Shown here in pieces: positions 10,490-24,514 of a stretch of DNA of 64,000 nucleotides. Location of the stretch: NCBI GenBank assembly GCA_038373885.1, contig JAWZYV010000113.1:868501-932500 (forward strand), given 5' to 3'. The stretch's first letter is position 1. Each line of letters starts with the position of its first letter. The notes below the pieces were generated by a model. It made no database searches. It was given only the letters and a program-made list of their open reading frames with translations, and was not told where the DNA came from. The translations under genes and the position numbers were made by a program. The stretch comes from Cheiracanthium punctorium (taxonomy: Eukaryota; Arthropoda; Arachnida; Araneae; Cheiracanthiidae).

Positions 10490-13400
10490 TGTTGCACTTT
10501 TAATTTAACGTTGATATGGCTGGCAACCGATCAGGCTGAGTGTCAGTAGTATGCGAAATGTGTGCAAAGAAACAGGTGCGTTGCATCTGATTCCTTCGGA
10601 GGTAAACTTTATTTTTAAATCTACTTTTTTCTTTTGAGTGCTTGAATAACTTATTGGGGAACAAATTAATTTCTTTCAGCATAAGCGTAATAAAATACAA
10701 AATAATTAATGTAATTAAATTACAGAAGAGCTGATTACAGAATGAAATTATTTACAGAATGAAGCCTTCCAAGCTTTCCCTGCGAAAAATCATAGATGAT
10801 TTCGGTGAAATCCAGCTCCCGTAGTAAATCATTTCCGATGCTAATAAGCGATATTTCTGATAGGCAGTTTTGTCTCATTTTATTTCGCAGCCTACTTTTT
10901 ATAATTTCCATTTTACAAAATGAGCACTCTGCGGTGCAATTTAATGTGACCAAAATGAAATTAATTCTCAGTGTAATTTTAGTGTCTGAGAATGTAGCTC
11001 TCTAATTTTGATTTTGAAGAATTTGATAGTAGAACAGCTCTTTAGAATGGTCTTTTGAATGGTCTTTTTTTTTAAAATTCATAAAAGATACAAATGGAAC
11101 CAATTCATTACCGAGACTAGTTCTAAATTGTCTTTGTAAACTTGTACTGATTAAATCTTTCTCATCAGCAAATATTTCGTTATACCTCACTGATATTTTA
11201 ATTGCTATTTTTTACAAATACCGCGTGTCGGAAATTTGAATAATTTTAATATTAGGTTCTGCTTCATAACTAATCAGATATAACACATTAGAAGTTCTTG
11301 GAAACTTCGCCACCTGCAGGAAAAAAAATATATATATAAAATGTACAAATTAATTCTATTACTAATTTAAATGGATATTGTGTGCATGGCAAAATAGAAT
11401 TATTCAATAGATTTAGTAAAAATGTTTGGTAAGAACCGAGATTGCATGAAAAAGGGCATATGAGGTTATATATTATTTTACACTTTTTAGACACAAAGTG
11501 AAACACAACTTTAGATTACAAATTATGATTTGCGTCACACCTGAGTTTTCATAAATTCCTGCATATACGTTTTATTTCTGGAAATACCGCAGTTATTAAA
11601 ATTCTTCCAATTTTCCTGGAGATATTGATACACTAGCAGAAACTTAGGAATGCAAAACCGAAAAAATACAATGGTGCTTGTTTAAATGAGTGCTGTGGAA
11701 ATCAAAATATTTTCAATATATCGATTTTACTCGAATTACACAGGCTGATTAATCACGGAAATCCAAAACCTCCTATCTTCAGTAGTTGCAGGTGGTTACG
11801 GACAAAGAATTTACTCCCTGAAAGAAAAATCTTCAGTCATCTAAATGCGGCTTATCTCTTTTCCAGACAGCTGTTAATAATACGGTAAATGAACAAGGCT
11901 ATCCCAGCTACTCATTAACCTGCATTATTCGGTGAGGCGAGTAAGTGCGAATTATCTTCACTGTATAAGACTTCTAATAAGATAAAGTAAAGCACCGACG
12001 TTTGTTTGCTACGAAGCATTAATAACGAAAAGCTATTCACAAACAAGGTATTTGTCTCTTATTTTACTTTATTTTATTGTTGTTTTTGCTTTGGAAATTT
12101 CAATAATTGGCTCTGAAATTTATTTGTCTTCTTAATGATATTAATCTCATCAGATTTTAATCTCATTTGTTGATGCATGTGTATAAGTACTGTACTCGGC
12201 AGTTTTCTCGGCGAAAGGTCTAGTGTAATCCATGTAGTTTTAAAATGTATAAAATGCAAGGTTTCTCGGTGAAGCTTGAATAGCATTAAAGGTTTACAGT
12301 TTCTTCGTGTTTATTAGTGTAATTTTTTTTTATTTAAGAAGAAGTATAAATACCGTGCATAAAATTTTGAAAAAAAATAAATTGCATTAAATTCACGAAA
12401 TATTCACGAAATTTTATGGTAAATAAGTTAAATCTAAATTAACAGATATTGTCTTAAAATCATGATTCTGTTCCAGTCATTTTTTACATATTCTTCAGCA
12501 GCTGCGTCTGCCATACTTATAATTTTCTGTACTAGTTATTCACAGTTATGCCAGTAAGCACATGATTATTTCCATTAAAATGATGATTTATTATTTCTAG
12601 AATTCTTTTATTTTAAATAATAAAATCACAACATGGGCAATAGTCACAATATGGGAGAAATTTCTACCAGCGTACATACCACAATCGTAATATTTTGTTT
12701 TGGTTAATAAATCAACACTTAAAATGCATTAAAGATTTTTATGTTTTTATAATATCTCTTAAAGCATTGACTTAAAATATTAATAAGCGTTTATAACAAA
12801 CGATAATTCATAAATAACATTTGGAGTTTACTACAAGAATAACGCTGTATTATTATAATGACTACTTAGTTATAAATTTCAGTTATTTCAGTCACTTGAA
12901 TGGCTGCAGATGACTTCATTTGCCCATATGGTCAACATCAATCTATTGACAAAATTATTCCACTACCTACTACCATTATTGTATGCTAGGTATCCTAATC
13001 TATAGCTTTATACAGGATGATTTATGTGATTTATTAAGCATGTACCAACTTCAGGGAGGGTTGTTTTACTCAAAGACCAGTCAGAAATGCAGGAGGTCTC
13101 AAACATCATCTTCTTGAACCTGTTAATAATCACTTTGGAAAAAGTGTTAAAATATTTGTCAAACTTCTTAGTTAGGTTTCATGAGTAATGAGCTTGTTAT
13201 TTGAGTATTGCAGGAGTCAAACACAATTTCTAAATTATCAATTTTAGTTAAGTGGTTTTTTTTGGTGTACATGAATTAATATTTCATGAAAAGTTCACTA
13301 TTAGACACTTTCGCAAAGTGAATAATAACAAGAAGCTTTTGGATGTCCTGATCCGTGGAGATCAGTAATACAATAAAAATCCATATTTGTATCAGTATCA

Positions 13401-16400
13401 GTTTATATAAGCAAAAATGATCAATATCTATATTCCTTTCTTTTTCAGAGGGTAAGAGACACATCTTTTAATGGCTTTTTATAATAAATCAAAGAAATAA
13501 AGAAACCTAAAGCTTATTATTAATTAATATTATTTGCGACTGAATATTCTATTTCTAAGAAATATTCATCATTTCATCGTTTTAATTCAATCTTTCTGAT
13601 TAAAAAACAAATCACATTTGTTGAAGCAAGTATAGTTATTTAGTCTTGAATTACCTTAAATGGAAATCATAACGTTACAATAATTAAAGCTTTAGTTATT
13701 ACATGTCTATAGCTTCAATGAGCTTAAACATGTACTTAAATGATAATGAACAAATTATGTGGCCGAAAAGGGAGAACTTACATTCTCATTTCTGAGAACC
13801 GTAATTTTAAGAAATTTTATGAAGAAAAATTACTCGAGGATGTGGAACAAAATAAAACATAAGCTTATATTACTTAGCTCTAATTTCACTATTTTCCTCA
13901 AAATCCTTGGGTATAATGTATGCTAGATTTACTTTAATAATATCAAAGCATTTTAAGTAGTCCAAGAAAGGTACATATCACAAATTAAAATGCTTAAAAG
14001 GTTTTAAAATCTTTTGTGATTTTACGAGCATTTCTCAATCTGCATTACCTTAATAAACTAAGAATTAGATTTTGAAATGTGCTCGTAATCACAGTAATGC
14101 TTTCAAGAAACTACTTCCAGCTGATGAAGACTAAAAATCTCGAGACATTTTCCGTATTTGTAAATACTTACATAGTGACAATAATTTAGCTTTATAAAAT
14201 GAAAATTTCATTTTAAAAAAATTACTGACTTCAGAAATATGTAATTTTTAAAAGAAACTGTATATATTTGCCATCAATGGCTATGATGTGGCTTATATAA
14301 ATATCAAAATTCTGCCCACTCTCTGAAATGGTGAGAGTTTTCTCTACCATTTTCTCGAAACAAAGAAATCTTTGAATCAAATTTTTGATTGATGTAACAC
14401 ATGGACCAGTTATCTTCAGATTGTACTGGGTTACAAATTTCCCTTTAATATCATTAGGGATGTTATTGCTTATTGCTGGAAAACCATCAATAAATGCAAT
14501 GGAAAACCAGGCCTTGACAATCGATGCACGTTCAGAAAAGATGCACTTCCACATTTTCACTTCAAAAAAGAACAACAACAAGTATAGTGCATATGCTCAA
14601 GAAAAAAAAAATCGGAACATGTTCTGCATTTAACCGTCAAGTTGTAACTAAATCTCACCAACTATTAAAAAGTTATGAAGATTTTTGTTTTTCTTGTTCC
14701 TGTATGAATTTGAAGTAGTGATCTAAAAATATCGTGAGAAGTACTTTAAAAGTTATGATTGTACTTTAAAAAGTTATGAAGTAATTAAGTTGATGTTCTC
14801 TACTCAGTGTAATATAATTGAACTAATTAATAATCTGAGAAAAGTTGTCAATGTTTTCTGTTTGCTCAAATATATTTCTTAATCTATTGTGGTTGTGCAT
14901 TTGCCGTATGAAGCAGCAAAGCTGTAGGCCGGGTACCAGCTCATGCTGTGTAAAAATTAGACCTTTCAAAAACATATTGCACAGAAAAGAACAGCTTATT
15001 CTTTTAAACTCTTTTTATACAGTGTGTCTTCGAATTCATTCAACAAATAATGTGAGGGAAAAAAAGATTTGGAATTACACATATTGTATAATACATTGTT
15101 CTAGATTTTGTCACTTTACACCAGTTATTAATGACAACCGAAAAGGTTATGAAGTGTTAATCAAGCTTCTATGCTTTTAGAACTAGTTAGTTGATCTTCA
15201 GTAAAACACATTCAGTTCTAGTTATCTCATAAATCGTATTTCACATAAAATCATTTGACGTTCAGTAAATAAATCCATCGTTTATGAAACGTATCTGGGA
15301 AAATATTTTTTGAGTTAATAATTTGTTACTTAATCGGTAACATGGGAGGTTTAAAAATACTTCTCTTTTCTAGACGAAGCATGAAGTTCTCAGGTGATTA
15401 AACGACGTAAAAAAAGTCACCTGTCAGATTAAAAAGTAGTAGTAAAGTTCTTTCGGAAGGATTTTCTTTTTCTTTTCCTTTTTTTTTATCGAGAGGAATA
15501 GGAAGACGTAGAACATGGCTCCGTGTCTGTATTTTACCGGTGTTACCTAACGTCGAAAATTCTGTGTATTAGAAACTAAAGTAGCATTGTCTGTTTCAAA
15601 AGATATAAGTTTGTTATTTTCCAGAAAAGGATACAATTTCATTAAAAAAATCATCTTAATCTCTTTTCTTTTTGTTCGACATTGTTTTTTTTCGTACTTG
15701 CACAGTTTTTCATAGAAATTACCTACTTCTATTAAAATTGTTTTGTAGCACTATGACTTTATGAAAACCGTAGTACTGTAGAAAATGTAGTGATATATAT
15801 ACTATTAAACTTTATTTATTAATTTTAAATAATAAACTATTTTTTGTGTACAGACCCCCCAAAAAATGGCAGAAGTTGCAAGGCAATTAACATTTTATAA
15901 AGATTTGTTTTAAAATTTGTCTCGTTTTGATTGATTTTATATTTGTAATAAGGTCTATTTAATTCAAATTTCTCAATGGGTCACACACACAGAGATCAGA
16001 AAAGCTTTTGTAGGTCTGGACATTTTGAATGTAACCTGGTACGATTCTTTCAAATATTTTCTGTATTATGTAAAGATTTTCTGAAATATCTTGTCACTTA
16101 TGATTAGTATTAAAATATGTGCCAAAGACTCTTCATTATTTGCACAATATATTATTTCTAACGCTAAATCAATACGAATTCTATAACTCCAAAAATATAG
16201 TTTGTTGTATTTTTCTAAATAGGGATGCGTTTCATTGTTGCGTTTGCATTTTCAGTGTAATATGTTTACAGATTTACTGTAATTTTTCTAATTTGAATAG
16301 ATGTAAGAGCATAGATTACTGCTTGTGAAAAAACATTCTTATTTTTTAATATCTAACATAATTTGTTTAGTTTTTACTTTAACAATGATTCATATAAAAA

Positions 16401-16690
16401 ATAAGCTCTTCTCTTAATAAACAGCCTTGAATAAATTAGAAAGCTGTGTGCATTAGATTTCTTAGAAATTACAGTAATTTCTAAAAAAAAAACAGAAATG
16501 TATTACGACATTTTCATAGGAGTTACATTCACTTTCAATTCTCATTTCCTTTTCCTGTGCAATGCCTTTTTTTCTATTTTACTGCTATTGCGTTTTTGCA
16601 GCACAGTTTAATAAGTTCAACAACTGATTAGTTTGTAAATTTTATTTATTTTCCATACGGTTTCATTTGGTAAAAGATAAGGCGAAAATA
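10490..16690. other. long unannotated AT-rich stretch
   Basis: No gene or clear transposon boundary recognised. Two open frames are longer than most here: 14,231-14,581 minus (116 codons) and 14,845-15,180 plus (111 codons). Neither shows a recognisable motif or splice context, so both were left out as genes. A weak TACAGGATG string at 13,013 may be a mariner-type terminus without a partner. Confidence 0.4.
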
Positions 16691-16694
16691 ACTA

Positions 16695-16724
16695 TTAGGT
16701 TGTTCGGAAAGTAATTTCGTTTTT
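16695..16724 (+). mobile_element. solitary mariner-type terminal repeat
   Basis: TTAGGTTGTTCGGAAAGTAA followed by TTTCGTTTTT matches the terminal inverted repeat style of irritans-type mariner elements. The complementary terminus (ending CCGAACAACCTAA) was not found downstream, so this is a one-ended relic. Short open frames following it do not read as transposase. Confidence 0.6.
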
Positions 16725-16729
16725 CCCCC

Positions 16730-19585
16730 AACAGAGAAATTAATTGTATTTTTCGGCAGCCAACTTCACGCTTAAGCCACCTAATCATAATACATTTATG
16801 ACAGCTTATATAGCAAGCTTGCTTGCGAAAAAAGTTCGATTGATTCTACGCAGTAGCGTTTGGTTGGTACACTTTCTAATATGGGGAAACTGGACGTATT
16901 ATCTCCTTCTACTTTTATCTCAAAATTAAGGATACTTTTAATTTCTATATGTAGAGCAGCAGGGGCGTGTTGGTCGCTTCTTGCTTATTCGAAAAATTCC
17001 TTTTTTATCAAAAGTAAATTTTTGTTCTCAATATCAAGCTTTCACATTGGTTATTTAACTTGTTGTACTGTATAAATCAAGCTATTACAGTGCTCATTGT
17101 AAAGGAGATAACATTTTCGTAAATAAAATTGATCATATTCTTTGTTTTATCGTATTTTTCTATCACAGAATTTCTGAGAAAATACTCGAAAACGATTGAG
17201 AGAAATTCTTTTTCAACTTTATTATTTTGATTTAAACGACGCCCTTCAAAGTATCTAAACATTTTCAGTTTAAAAGGATTTATTAGAGCGTTGTCGAAAC
17301 TTTAACAATGGCTATTGATTTGATGTATTAGAAATATCATATAATTCAACGGGATGGTAGATGAATAAGCCTTGTTTTGGAATTTTTTAAAAGATGGGAC
17401 GAACATTTTAATAAATTCAATGCTTTTTTAGTAATTAATTTTAACACATTGCAAAAAATTGTGCGGTTGGCTCCAAAATTATGTAAGCCGAAAAAATGGA
17501 TTTTTAAAGACCACAAACTAACCACTTCTATATAAAATGCAAATTTGTGTGTTTTATTCTGTAAATTATGGATTAAAAATAACTTGAGTGTTTCGTTTCC
17601 CTAGGACTTAGAAATTCGTTTCTAATCCCGCTAATTTGATCTTCTGTTTGCAAATAGAGTTTTCCTATTTTCCACATTTTGTTACTTCCACCGTTTGAAT
17701 AGCTAAGCTACCTTTGTTACTGGTACTCCATTCGCGAAAACAGATACTTTAGACAGAGCACTCGCTGTTCTTCCACGGGCGAATTTTTAACATTAGAAAA
17801 CGGGATTAATTATGAATTTACAAATTTATGGGGCTTCAAGACCAATATTATACCGTTATTATGATAACAAATTTAAGAATATCAGTCATGCAAAATGATT
17901 CCGATATTTTCATGTATACATTTGAAAACTCCAGATCTCTCACAAAGATATGCACTCAAGACAAGGCTTTATGGTGGTTCAAGATGATTTTAGCGGTCTG
18001 TGCTCCTTTTATACTTTAAATCTATCGTTCTTCAGAAAAATTGAATCCGTTAGGAGTAATTATATGAGCTGCTTATATCCGCAACCGAATAGCTCCAGCA
18101 ATGAGCTTGATTCTGAAAACCTCAGCTAGACTCGACCACAGACTGATAATTAACTAAGCAAAATAAAAATTCCGATACAAGTTTAACAATGCCTCTGGCC
18201 GTGTATGTTTGTTCGGAGAAAGGAACGAAAAGGAAAGTTATATAAGAAAATAATAATAATAATAATAATAATACCTAATGGTATTAGTTAATTTTATTTT
18301 CCTCATAGAGCATTTTAAACAATTATAGACTAACATAGACATTACACATAATTATAAAGAGTCTCTCCAAAGTTAAAAATGTGATAGCTGAGAGATAAGC
18401 ATGATATTGCGATAGCTGCTTATTTCCTAAAGTATTTTATAATAGCTTCAGTTACGCGTTGGAAAAAAAAATTAAAATGACTGTTTTTTTATAATGGTAG
18501 AAAAACTTCTACCATTCTTTCACCTGAAAAAGAAATTAATGATCAAATAATAGAAAATAAGTTTAACTGTGTATGATTTTTTATTAACTTTCCTGAAAAA
18601 TCTGAAATCTATAACTTAAACGTTCGATTTATCAATCCTATCTGTTAGATAAATGTAGCTTTATAAAATTTGAAGTTGTTAGGTAAGTTATTTAGAGCGT
18701 TTCAGCATCTTCGGAAAAACTTTGTTTCGATTTAATATTTTTGAAGATAAGTAAAATACTTTATATTCAAAATAAAATTTTAAATGCATGCATAAAATTT
18801 CCGTTTACAACTGTGTGAAAGTTTTTCTTTCATGAAAAAAGCGATTTTTCTTCATGAAAGAAAATCTTTAGTGCAAAAGAAATTTTGATCACATTAAGAA
18901 AAAAGTGCTTTGGAAAGTGATATTAGACGATGTGAAAAACTTCTTCACTGTCTAATAAATCAATATTCAAAAATTCGTCAGAAAAATATGTTTTTATAGT
19001 ATTTTTTGACTTAATAATGCAGAAACATCTCTCTTTCCGCGTGTAAAATTTTAACGAAGAAAATATACTGTCATCCTATTTCTTTCGTCAAACTTGATGG
19101 TTACGACAAACAGCGATAATGACAACAACAAAATGAAAGAACACATTTTATTATGATCTTATACTGTAACCAAAAGCACGACTGTATAAGCTGTTTTAAA
19201 AGTGACATTATTTGAGAACGACTGTTTTGACACACGTCAGCCGAGCAATATCTTTGATTGATATATCACCAATTTTCTTGTAAAACATTAAATTAAACAA
19301 AATAAGTAACACGATATTTTTTTCATTACCATCAACCAGGGGCTACTACTTTGGGCCACTTTTTCACTAATATTTCTGTTGTTACAAAATACAATATATG
19401 AATTTTCAGCATCCAAATTGAGTATGAACATGGTATAAAGAAGTAAACTGTGTTGGTTTAAAAATATCTTTTAATTTTTTTGTTATTTTAATATTTTTAA
19501 AGTTTCGGACGAAAGTAGCCTCTGCTTTAGGTTCATTAGTCCATTCACTTAATTTCATACAAACTGGATAGTTGTGTTATGTACT
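16730..19585. other. unannotated AT-rich sequence with one hairpin and one microsatellite
   Basis: No gene recognised. It contains an (AAT)n run at 18,247-18,272. Near 18,815-18,868 an inverted repeat TTTTCTTTCATGAA / TTCATGAAAGAAAA could fold into a 14-bp stem extended by A/T pairs. Confidence 0.45.
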
Positions 19586-19589
19586 GTAG

Positions 19590-19765
19590 TGCCTCACCAT
19601 GGCAGAGTAGCTATGTCACTAGAAATGGTAGACGGAAGGTGCCAGGTCGCGTCCGCCGACCTATCCGTTCGGAGTTTCCGTGGTTTTCTCCAAAACTTAG
19701 CGTAAATCGGACACATTAGAAACCCCCCCCCCAACGGAGGGCACCCCCCCTTGTGTTGTCCTTCT
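19590..19765 (+). mobile_element. SINE, tRNA-headed family (degraded)
   Basis: Shares in order GCCTCACCAT, TATGTCACT, AAATGGTAGACGG, GGAGTTTCCGTGGTTTTC, TTAGCGTAAATCGG and a run of C-rich CCCCCAACGGAGGGC with the other copies at 24,281-24,510, 27,961-28,180 and 54,517-54,620. The tRNA-like head sits at the start and the GC-rich CAAGGCACCCCC-type segment toward the end. Confidence 0.65.
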
Positions 19766-20391
19766 GACGTGGATTTATAAGCGGATTCTGGACAAGCACA
19801 CAAATCCCAAATTCATGTTACACAAACAAACAATGGTAACTGTAGCTTAAGAGTCTACTAATGAAATGACACTGAAAATTACCTAAAAATGGTCTTATTA
19901 TCATGTTGAAACATAGTAAACCAATACTGGTCATGGAAAACACTTTCTCAAAACATGTTCTTTGTTCCTATGACTCTTGCTGATGCTTTACTGAAAATAT
20001 GAAGGACAAAGTATAATCAAGCATAGGTAAGAAATTAATAAAAGTTATTTTTTGGCACTTACATTCTTTTTAACTCTTTATCAGATTACCTCAAAGAAAA
20101 AAGTTTGGAGTATGAAAATATTCACATGTATAGAATGTTTCCCTTTGAAAAAACAAACCAAAAAAAAATTCACTACCTGTATAGCGAAAAAGAATCCATT
20201 GGGATGTTGTGAAATTTCCCCTTTTTCTCAACAGAAATTGCCCTTTTTCTCAATAGAAAGTACCTTTTTTGATAAGCCCCTTCCCTGCCGAAAAGAAATG
20301 GAAATATTGAGTATATATGCTTAAAGTACATAATGACGGATAAATTAAATTTTGAAATCCAAGAAATACTGCTCATTGCAGGAAATGTATA

Positions 20392-20796
20392 CAGGGTGTC
20401 CGAAAAGGTGACAACATGCTGTAATTCTTTATCTATTAGAGATAAGTGAGCAATGGAAATGGAAAAACTCTTCAAAATAAGGCAGGAAAAAAGATTACTT
20501 TGCGAAAAAACTTAGTTGTGGAAAAGTTACAATTTTTAAATTTGTATACGACCCAAGTACAAATGAATCCCAATTAGTAAAATTATCCTCATGAGGTGTC
20601 CCACAACACAACAACATACGCAACATACACTAATGTGATGATGTACAAGATTTGAAAATTATATTCTAAAAAGTGTCAGAAATATGAAGATAAAAATATG
20701 CTGGTTTAAACCAGTTTTCAATGCTCTCGAAGGGAAAAAATTACGCCAAATGATCGCATTTCAGGAGCTTGTTACCATCGTTTTTGGGACACCCTG
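20392..20796. mobile_element. Tc1/mariner-type MITE, 405 bp
   Basis: Termini CAGGGTGTCC (20,392) and GGACACCCTG (ending 20,796), each flanked by TA. CAGGGTGTCC-type ends with TA duplications are a hallmark of Tc1/mariner elements. The subterminal regions also pair partially (AAAAGGTGACAACATG on the left against CTTGTTACCATCG on the right). No transposase frame remains. Confidence 0.85.
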
Positions 20797-20799
20797 TAT

Positions 20800-22575
20800 C
20801 CTTTTTTTAATAAAGAGAAAAGAATTCAAAATCTATTTTATTTCTCCATTTAATGCTAATTATTACTATTTTAATAATAATAAAAACTTAAAAAGCTGCC
20901 AATTTATAACGTATGCAATATTCGATTTTTAGAATTAAATATAATATATGGTAGGATTAATAATGTGCGGTTTTGAGAGATTTATCATTTATCTGCACTG
21001 GAAGCGTTATATATTCCGCCTAATTATTGAGGAAATATTGAGGGTTGAATTTTTCTCTAACATAGTAACGCAGATCAAATTGCTCATAAATTGCCTCAGC
21101 GAAATACAATATATGTTTCTCAAACATACGTTTTTCTCTTTTACCTTCATTTACATTACCTGTTAATGATTTAAAAGTAATACAGCAAAACATCCTGGAC
21201 CAAATATCATTATACTGTTTAAATAAGAGACTTAAGGGTCACAAAACACCCTAATGATTCATTAGTTATCACGTGTAACACTTGAATAGTACTGCTGCAA
21301 GAAAACAGTTTCTCACTAATTATATCAAAAAGAAAAAAGGAATGTCTGCAATTTTAGTATTTTCATTCCAGCATGCCAATCCGAGCAATTTGTAGTGTTA
21401 AAATAGATTTAACGTTTGACTATAATGCATTTTCAGTCTTTTGAACATACAAGACTCATTGAAAGTGCATTTTAAAATGCATTTTCAAAATACTTTGTTT
21501 TTGCTAGTGAAAAGAAAGAGACAGAAATGTACTTTGAAAATGCATTTAAAATACATACATTTTAGATACTGCCCAACTCTTATTATAATAGAGGTCAATG
21601 CAATTCTACCTGTAGTACTGAAAGTGCAGAGACACAACCTTGAAATGTCACAGCTTCAAAAGAGTCTTTTGTCGAGCCTTGGTAATAACATATATGTCCG
21701 AAAGTAGATTGACATTTTTTTTTAAATTTAAATATCAAAGGAATAATTTAAACAAGTTCCATATTTTTATCTACCATCCAAATATTTTGCTGTGTCTGTA
21801 ATAACCCTCGCTCGCTAATCTGAAAATAATGTCAATAATGTCCGACGAGGCCAGCAATGAAATTTCAGCCATTAGAAAATATTAAAGCTATTAACACACT
21901 TCAATCTCCACTTGCTTGTCAAAATCTGAAAAATCTGTCTGAACTCGAAATAAAATTTCTATTAATTTAATTAATGCTCTTAGTTTATTGCTTGATGTGA
22001 TAATGTAATTTATCTATCCTCTAAAACTTTAAATATCGTATAATGTTTTGTGCTGAATCCAAAATTTTCATTTTACATTACATAAAACAACCCAGCCAAG
22101 TCCTTGTTTTTACCAAAGATATGGCCTTTGTTCAGCTTCAGAATATGCTTTATTTCATAATTTAAAAAAACACAAAGGAATAATGCATTTTCAACAATAG
22201 CCGAAGAGGAAATCTAGTGCTATTGTAGCTTCAAGGTAGTCAGATAATCTTCAACAGCTTAAAAAAATCATTCGAAATGGACACATGAAGGTAAATTATC
22301 TGCTTCCTTCCTTTCGAGTTATCTCATATTCTTCCATAGATTTTCAGCTTCAAAAATTCTAAAGGAAAAGGGCTTTAGCTATATTTTTCTCTTTTCATGG
22401 GCTTGTTTGTAAATTTTTAGTAAAGTCGCCAGATTAGGCTAAACGTTTTAATCATTTACTAAAGCTATTTTAATTTGGAAACTTTAAAAATTGTCTGATC
22501 AATGTCCATATGAGAACGAGGATAGGGGAACTTCTCAAATTTTAACCTATGCAGAGATTATTTGTATTATCATTA
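20800..22575. other. unannotated AT-rich sequence
   Basis: No gene recognised. Around 21,463-21,552 a short motif based on GTGCATTTTAAAATGCATTT recurs in both orientations, a local low-complexity palindrome. Confidence 0.4.
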
Positions 22576-22582
22576 AGTTATA

Positions 22583-23219
22583 CAGGGTGTGTACAAATGA
22601 TGGACCCGATTTTGAAAAATCATATTTTCGAAACTATTGCACATTTTACATTAAGAGATGCATGCAGGAAAAGAGAAATAAGTCAAATTTTTTTCAGTTA
22701 CTAATATTTGATGTGGGACCCTCTTCTTACACGGCATTCGTCCAATCTGTACTCCAGTTCGTTCCATGTATTTTGTAGCATCACTCTATAAATGGTTCAC
22801 TAATGCGTTCTTTAAGATCTGGCAGTGTTTTCAGCATAACTGGTACATAAGGAATGTTTTTTATGTAACCCCACAAAAAGAAATGACATAGTGTTAGGTC
22901 TGGAGATCTTTGTGGCCATCTGATTAAGAGTAAATCCGTTTCCTTAAATTGATGATACCATGCACGTTGCACCGAAATAACTGAGAAAACACGTGCGTAC
23001 TCCAATAAGCAAAAGCTCTTCTCTGTCATTTTCGCCATGTTTGGAGTTCAATCACAACGATCTTGAATGTGCTGCCGTGTGTTGATCATTGGTAAAAAAA
23101 AACTTAGTAATTTGTATGTATATTTTCCCTTTATATTCATGTATCACTTATTATAATACGTGCAGTAGTTTCGAAAATATGATGTTTTAAAATCGGGTCC
23201 ATCATTTGTACTTACCCTG
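22583..23219 (-). mobile_element. internally deleted mariner-family transposon, 637 bp
   Basis: Long terminal inverted repeats: CAGGGTGTGTACAAATGATG followed by GACCCGATTTT on the left, and the near-complement ending TACTTACCCTG on the right, with TA on both sides. The similarity runs inward over the ATATTTTCGAAACTA segment. A minus-strand frame inside fuses the start of a mariner-type transposase directly to its extreme C-terminal part, so the element is a deletion derivative. It is likely mobilisable only in trans, if at all. Confidence 0.9.
22781..23038 (-). pseudogene. truncated mariner transposase (N- to C-terminal deletion fusion)
   Basis: This 85-residue frame starts MAKMTEKSFCLLEYARV, the opening of the helix-turn-helix DNA-binding domain of a mariner-type transposase. 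About 40 residues in, it jumps to WPQRSPDLTLCHFFLWGY, the block that holds the last catalytic acidic residue, followed by a DLKERI-type tail. Full proteins of this family are roughly 330-350 residues, so most of the catalytic core, with the first two acidic residues, is missing. In the remaining block the expected acidic residue before FFLWG is histidine. Two independent defects therefore rule out catalysis. The frame lies inside the inverted repeats at 22,583-23,219 and belongs to that element. It could at most make a DNA-binding fragment. Confidence 0.88.
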
Positions 23220-23224
23220 TATTT

Positions 23225-24275
23225 TAATTATAGAAATTGTCAAATAATTAAGAGCAAAACAATGTATAAAACACACATATGTAGAAGAAACAGCATTAAT
23301 ATATTGAAAAAATATTTTTTTGTTGATTTAACACTTTGTTATTATTTATAAACGTGGTACTCGTGGATTGTGGATACTTTAAAATAAATATATACATTAA
23401 AAGCTTCTAGTTGAATAATTAACTGATCAGCGCAAATGTAAGTTGATACTAAATGTTTAAATAAACTATATATAATATTTTAAAAATAAATTTGAAAATT
23501 CATCTAATCCACGCAATCTAATCTGCTACTATCTAACACTATATCAAGCTTAATTTGTCGCTTATTGTGCAACATTTTGTTTCTTTCTCACTTTTCCTCA
23601 TTCTTGTAACATTTCTCTGTACAAACTGAGCGCTGACCTTTTATTCCCATTATAATACTTTAATTTAATATTTTCACTCTAAAATTTTCACTTCAAAAAA
23701 TATTTGTTCTTGATAAGTGAATTACTCATTTAATTGATTTTCCTTTGAGTGACGTACAATCACAGACAACACACTTGTTTGAATCAAATTGTATTCGTTG
23801 GAGTTTTACAAGGCAATTCAGTCAATCAGCTACAAGTCTGAAAATCAAACTTCACGAAACATTAATTTTGAAAATCTGAAAATACTATCACGCCTCGGGG
23901 TAAGAAACTGCTTTCACAAGAATGCATTATGTTTGTCGTGTGAAGTTTAAAGTAAGTCTAACAAGTGTAAACTTGAAATGTTGATTTTAATTAGTTTAAA
24001 CTTTTATTACTTATAGAATATCTGGTGTAGCTATTTCGATGGCTGCAGCTATTTTTGTTTTCAGTTCAATAATTCCAGCTGGTAGAAGCTGAAAAAACTC
24101 TTTATCTTTTATTTAGACCCAACGAAAACTATCACACGTATCTTAGTGGTCATGTCTATCCAACCATTGCAGGAACTCTTAAGACTTCTTGAAGGCTACT
24201 GATGAAGAGAATCGTCAAAATCTGTTCTGTGACCCATTCATCAAACAAACATGAAACTTCGTAATTTATCACTCT
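23225..24275. other. unannotated AT-rich sequence
   Basis: No gene, RNA gene or repeat recognised. Confidence 0.4.
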
Positions 24276-24280
24276 CAACT

Positions 24281-24510
24281 GCCCTCTAATGGCTTAATGG
24301 ATAAGACATTGATTGAACAGTGGTAAATTCTGAAGTGTGAAGATCCAAGGTTTTAGCCTGCTGCGCGGAGTTTTGGGAAGTGTTCTCCAGACGTAGCGTG
24401 AATAAGCGTTCGAACGCCTTAAAAAAGTCCTCTGCCCAAGGCACACCTCCTAATTACGCAGATAGCCCTTGTGTAGCTTTGCCCTAAAGCAACAATCAAT
24501 TAATCAACAC
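24281..24510 (+). mobile_element. SINE, tRNA-headed family
   Basis: Starts with a tRNA-like A box (TGGCTTAATGGA at 24,290) and a degraded B-box region near 24,347. The family body follows: GGAGTTTTGGGAAGTGTTCTCC, ACGTAGCGTGAATAAGCG, AAGTCCTCTGCCCAAGGCAC, AGATAGCCCTTGTGTAGCTT, and an AACAATCAATTAATCAA tail. Body landmarks are shared with the copies at 19,590, 27,961 (minus) and 54,517. RNA polymerase III transcription is expected for intact relatives; this one is diverged. Confidence 0.75.
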
Positions 24511-24514
24511 TCAA

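Noticed and set aside
14231..14581. 116-codon minus-strand open frame
   Set aside because: One of the longest frames outside the palindrome, but no recognisable domain, no start context, no neighbouring exon and a composition typical of AT-rich DNA.
14845..15180. 111-codon plus-strand open frame
   Set aside because: Cys-rich look without any known spacing; no signal peptide or homologous pattern recognised. Likely chance.
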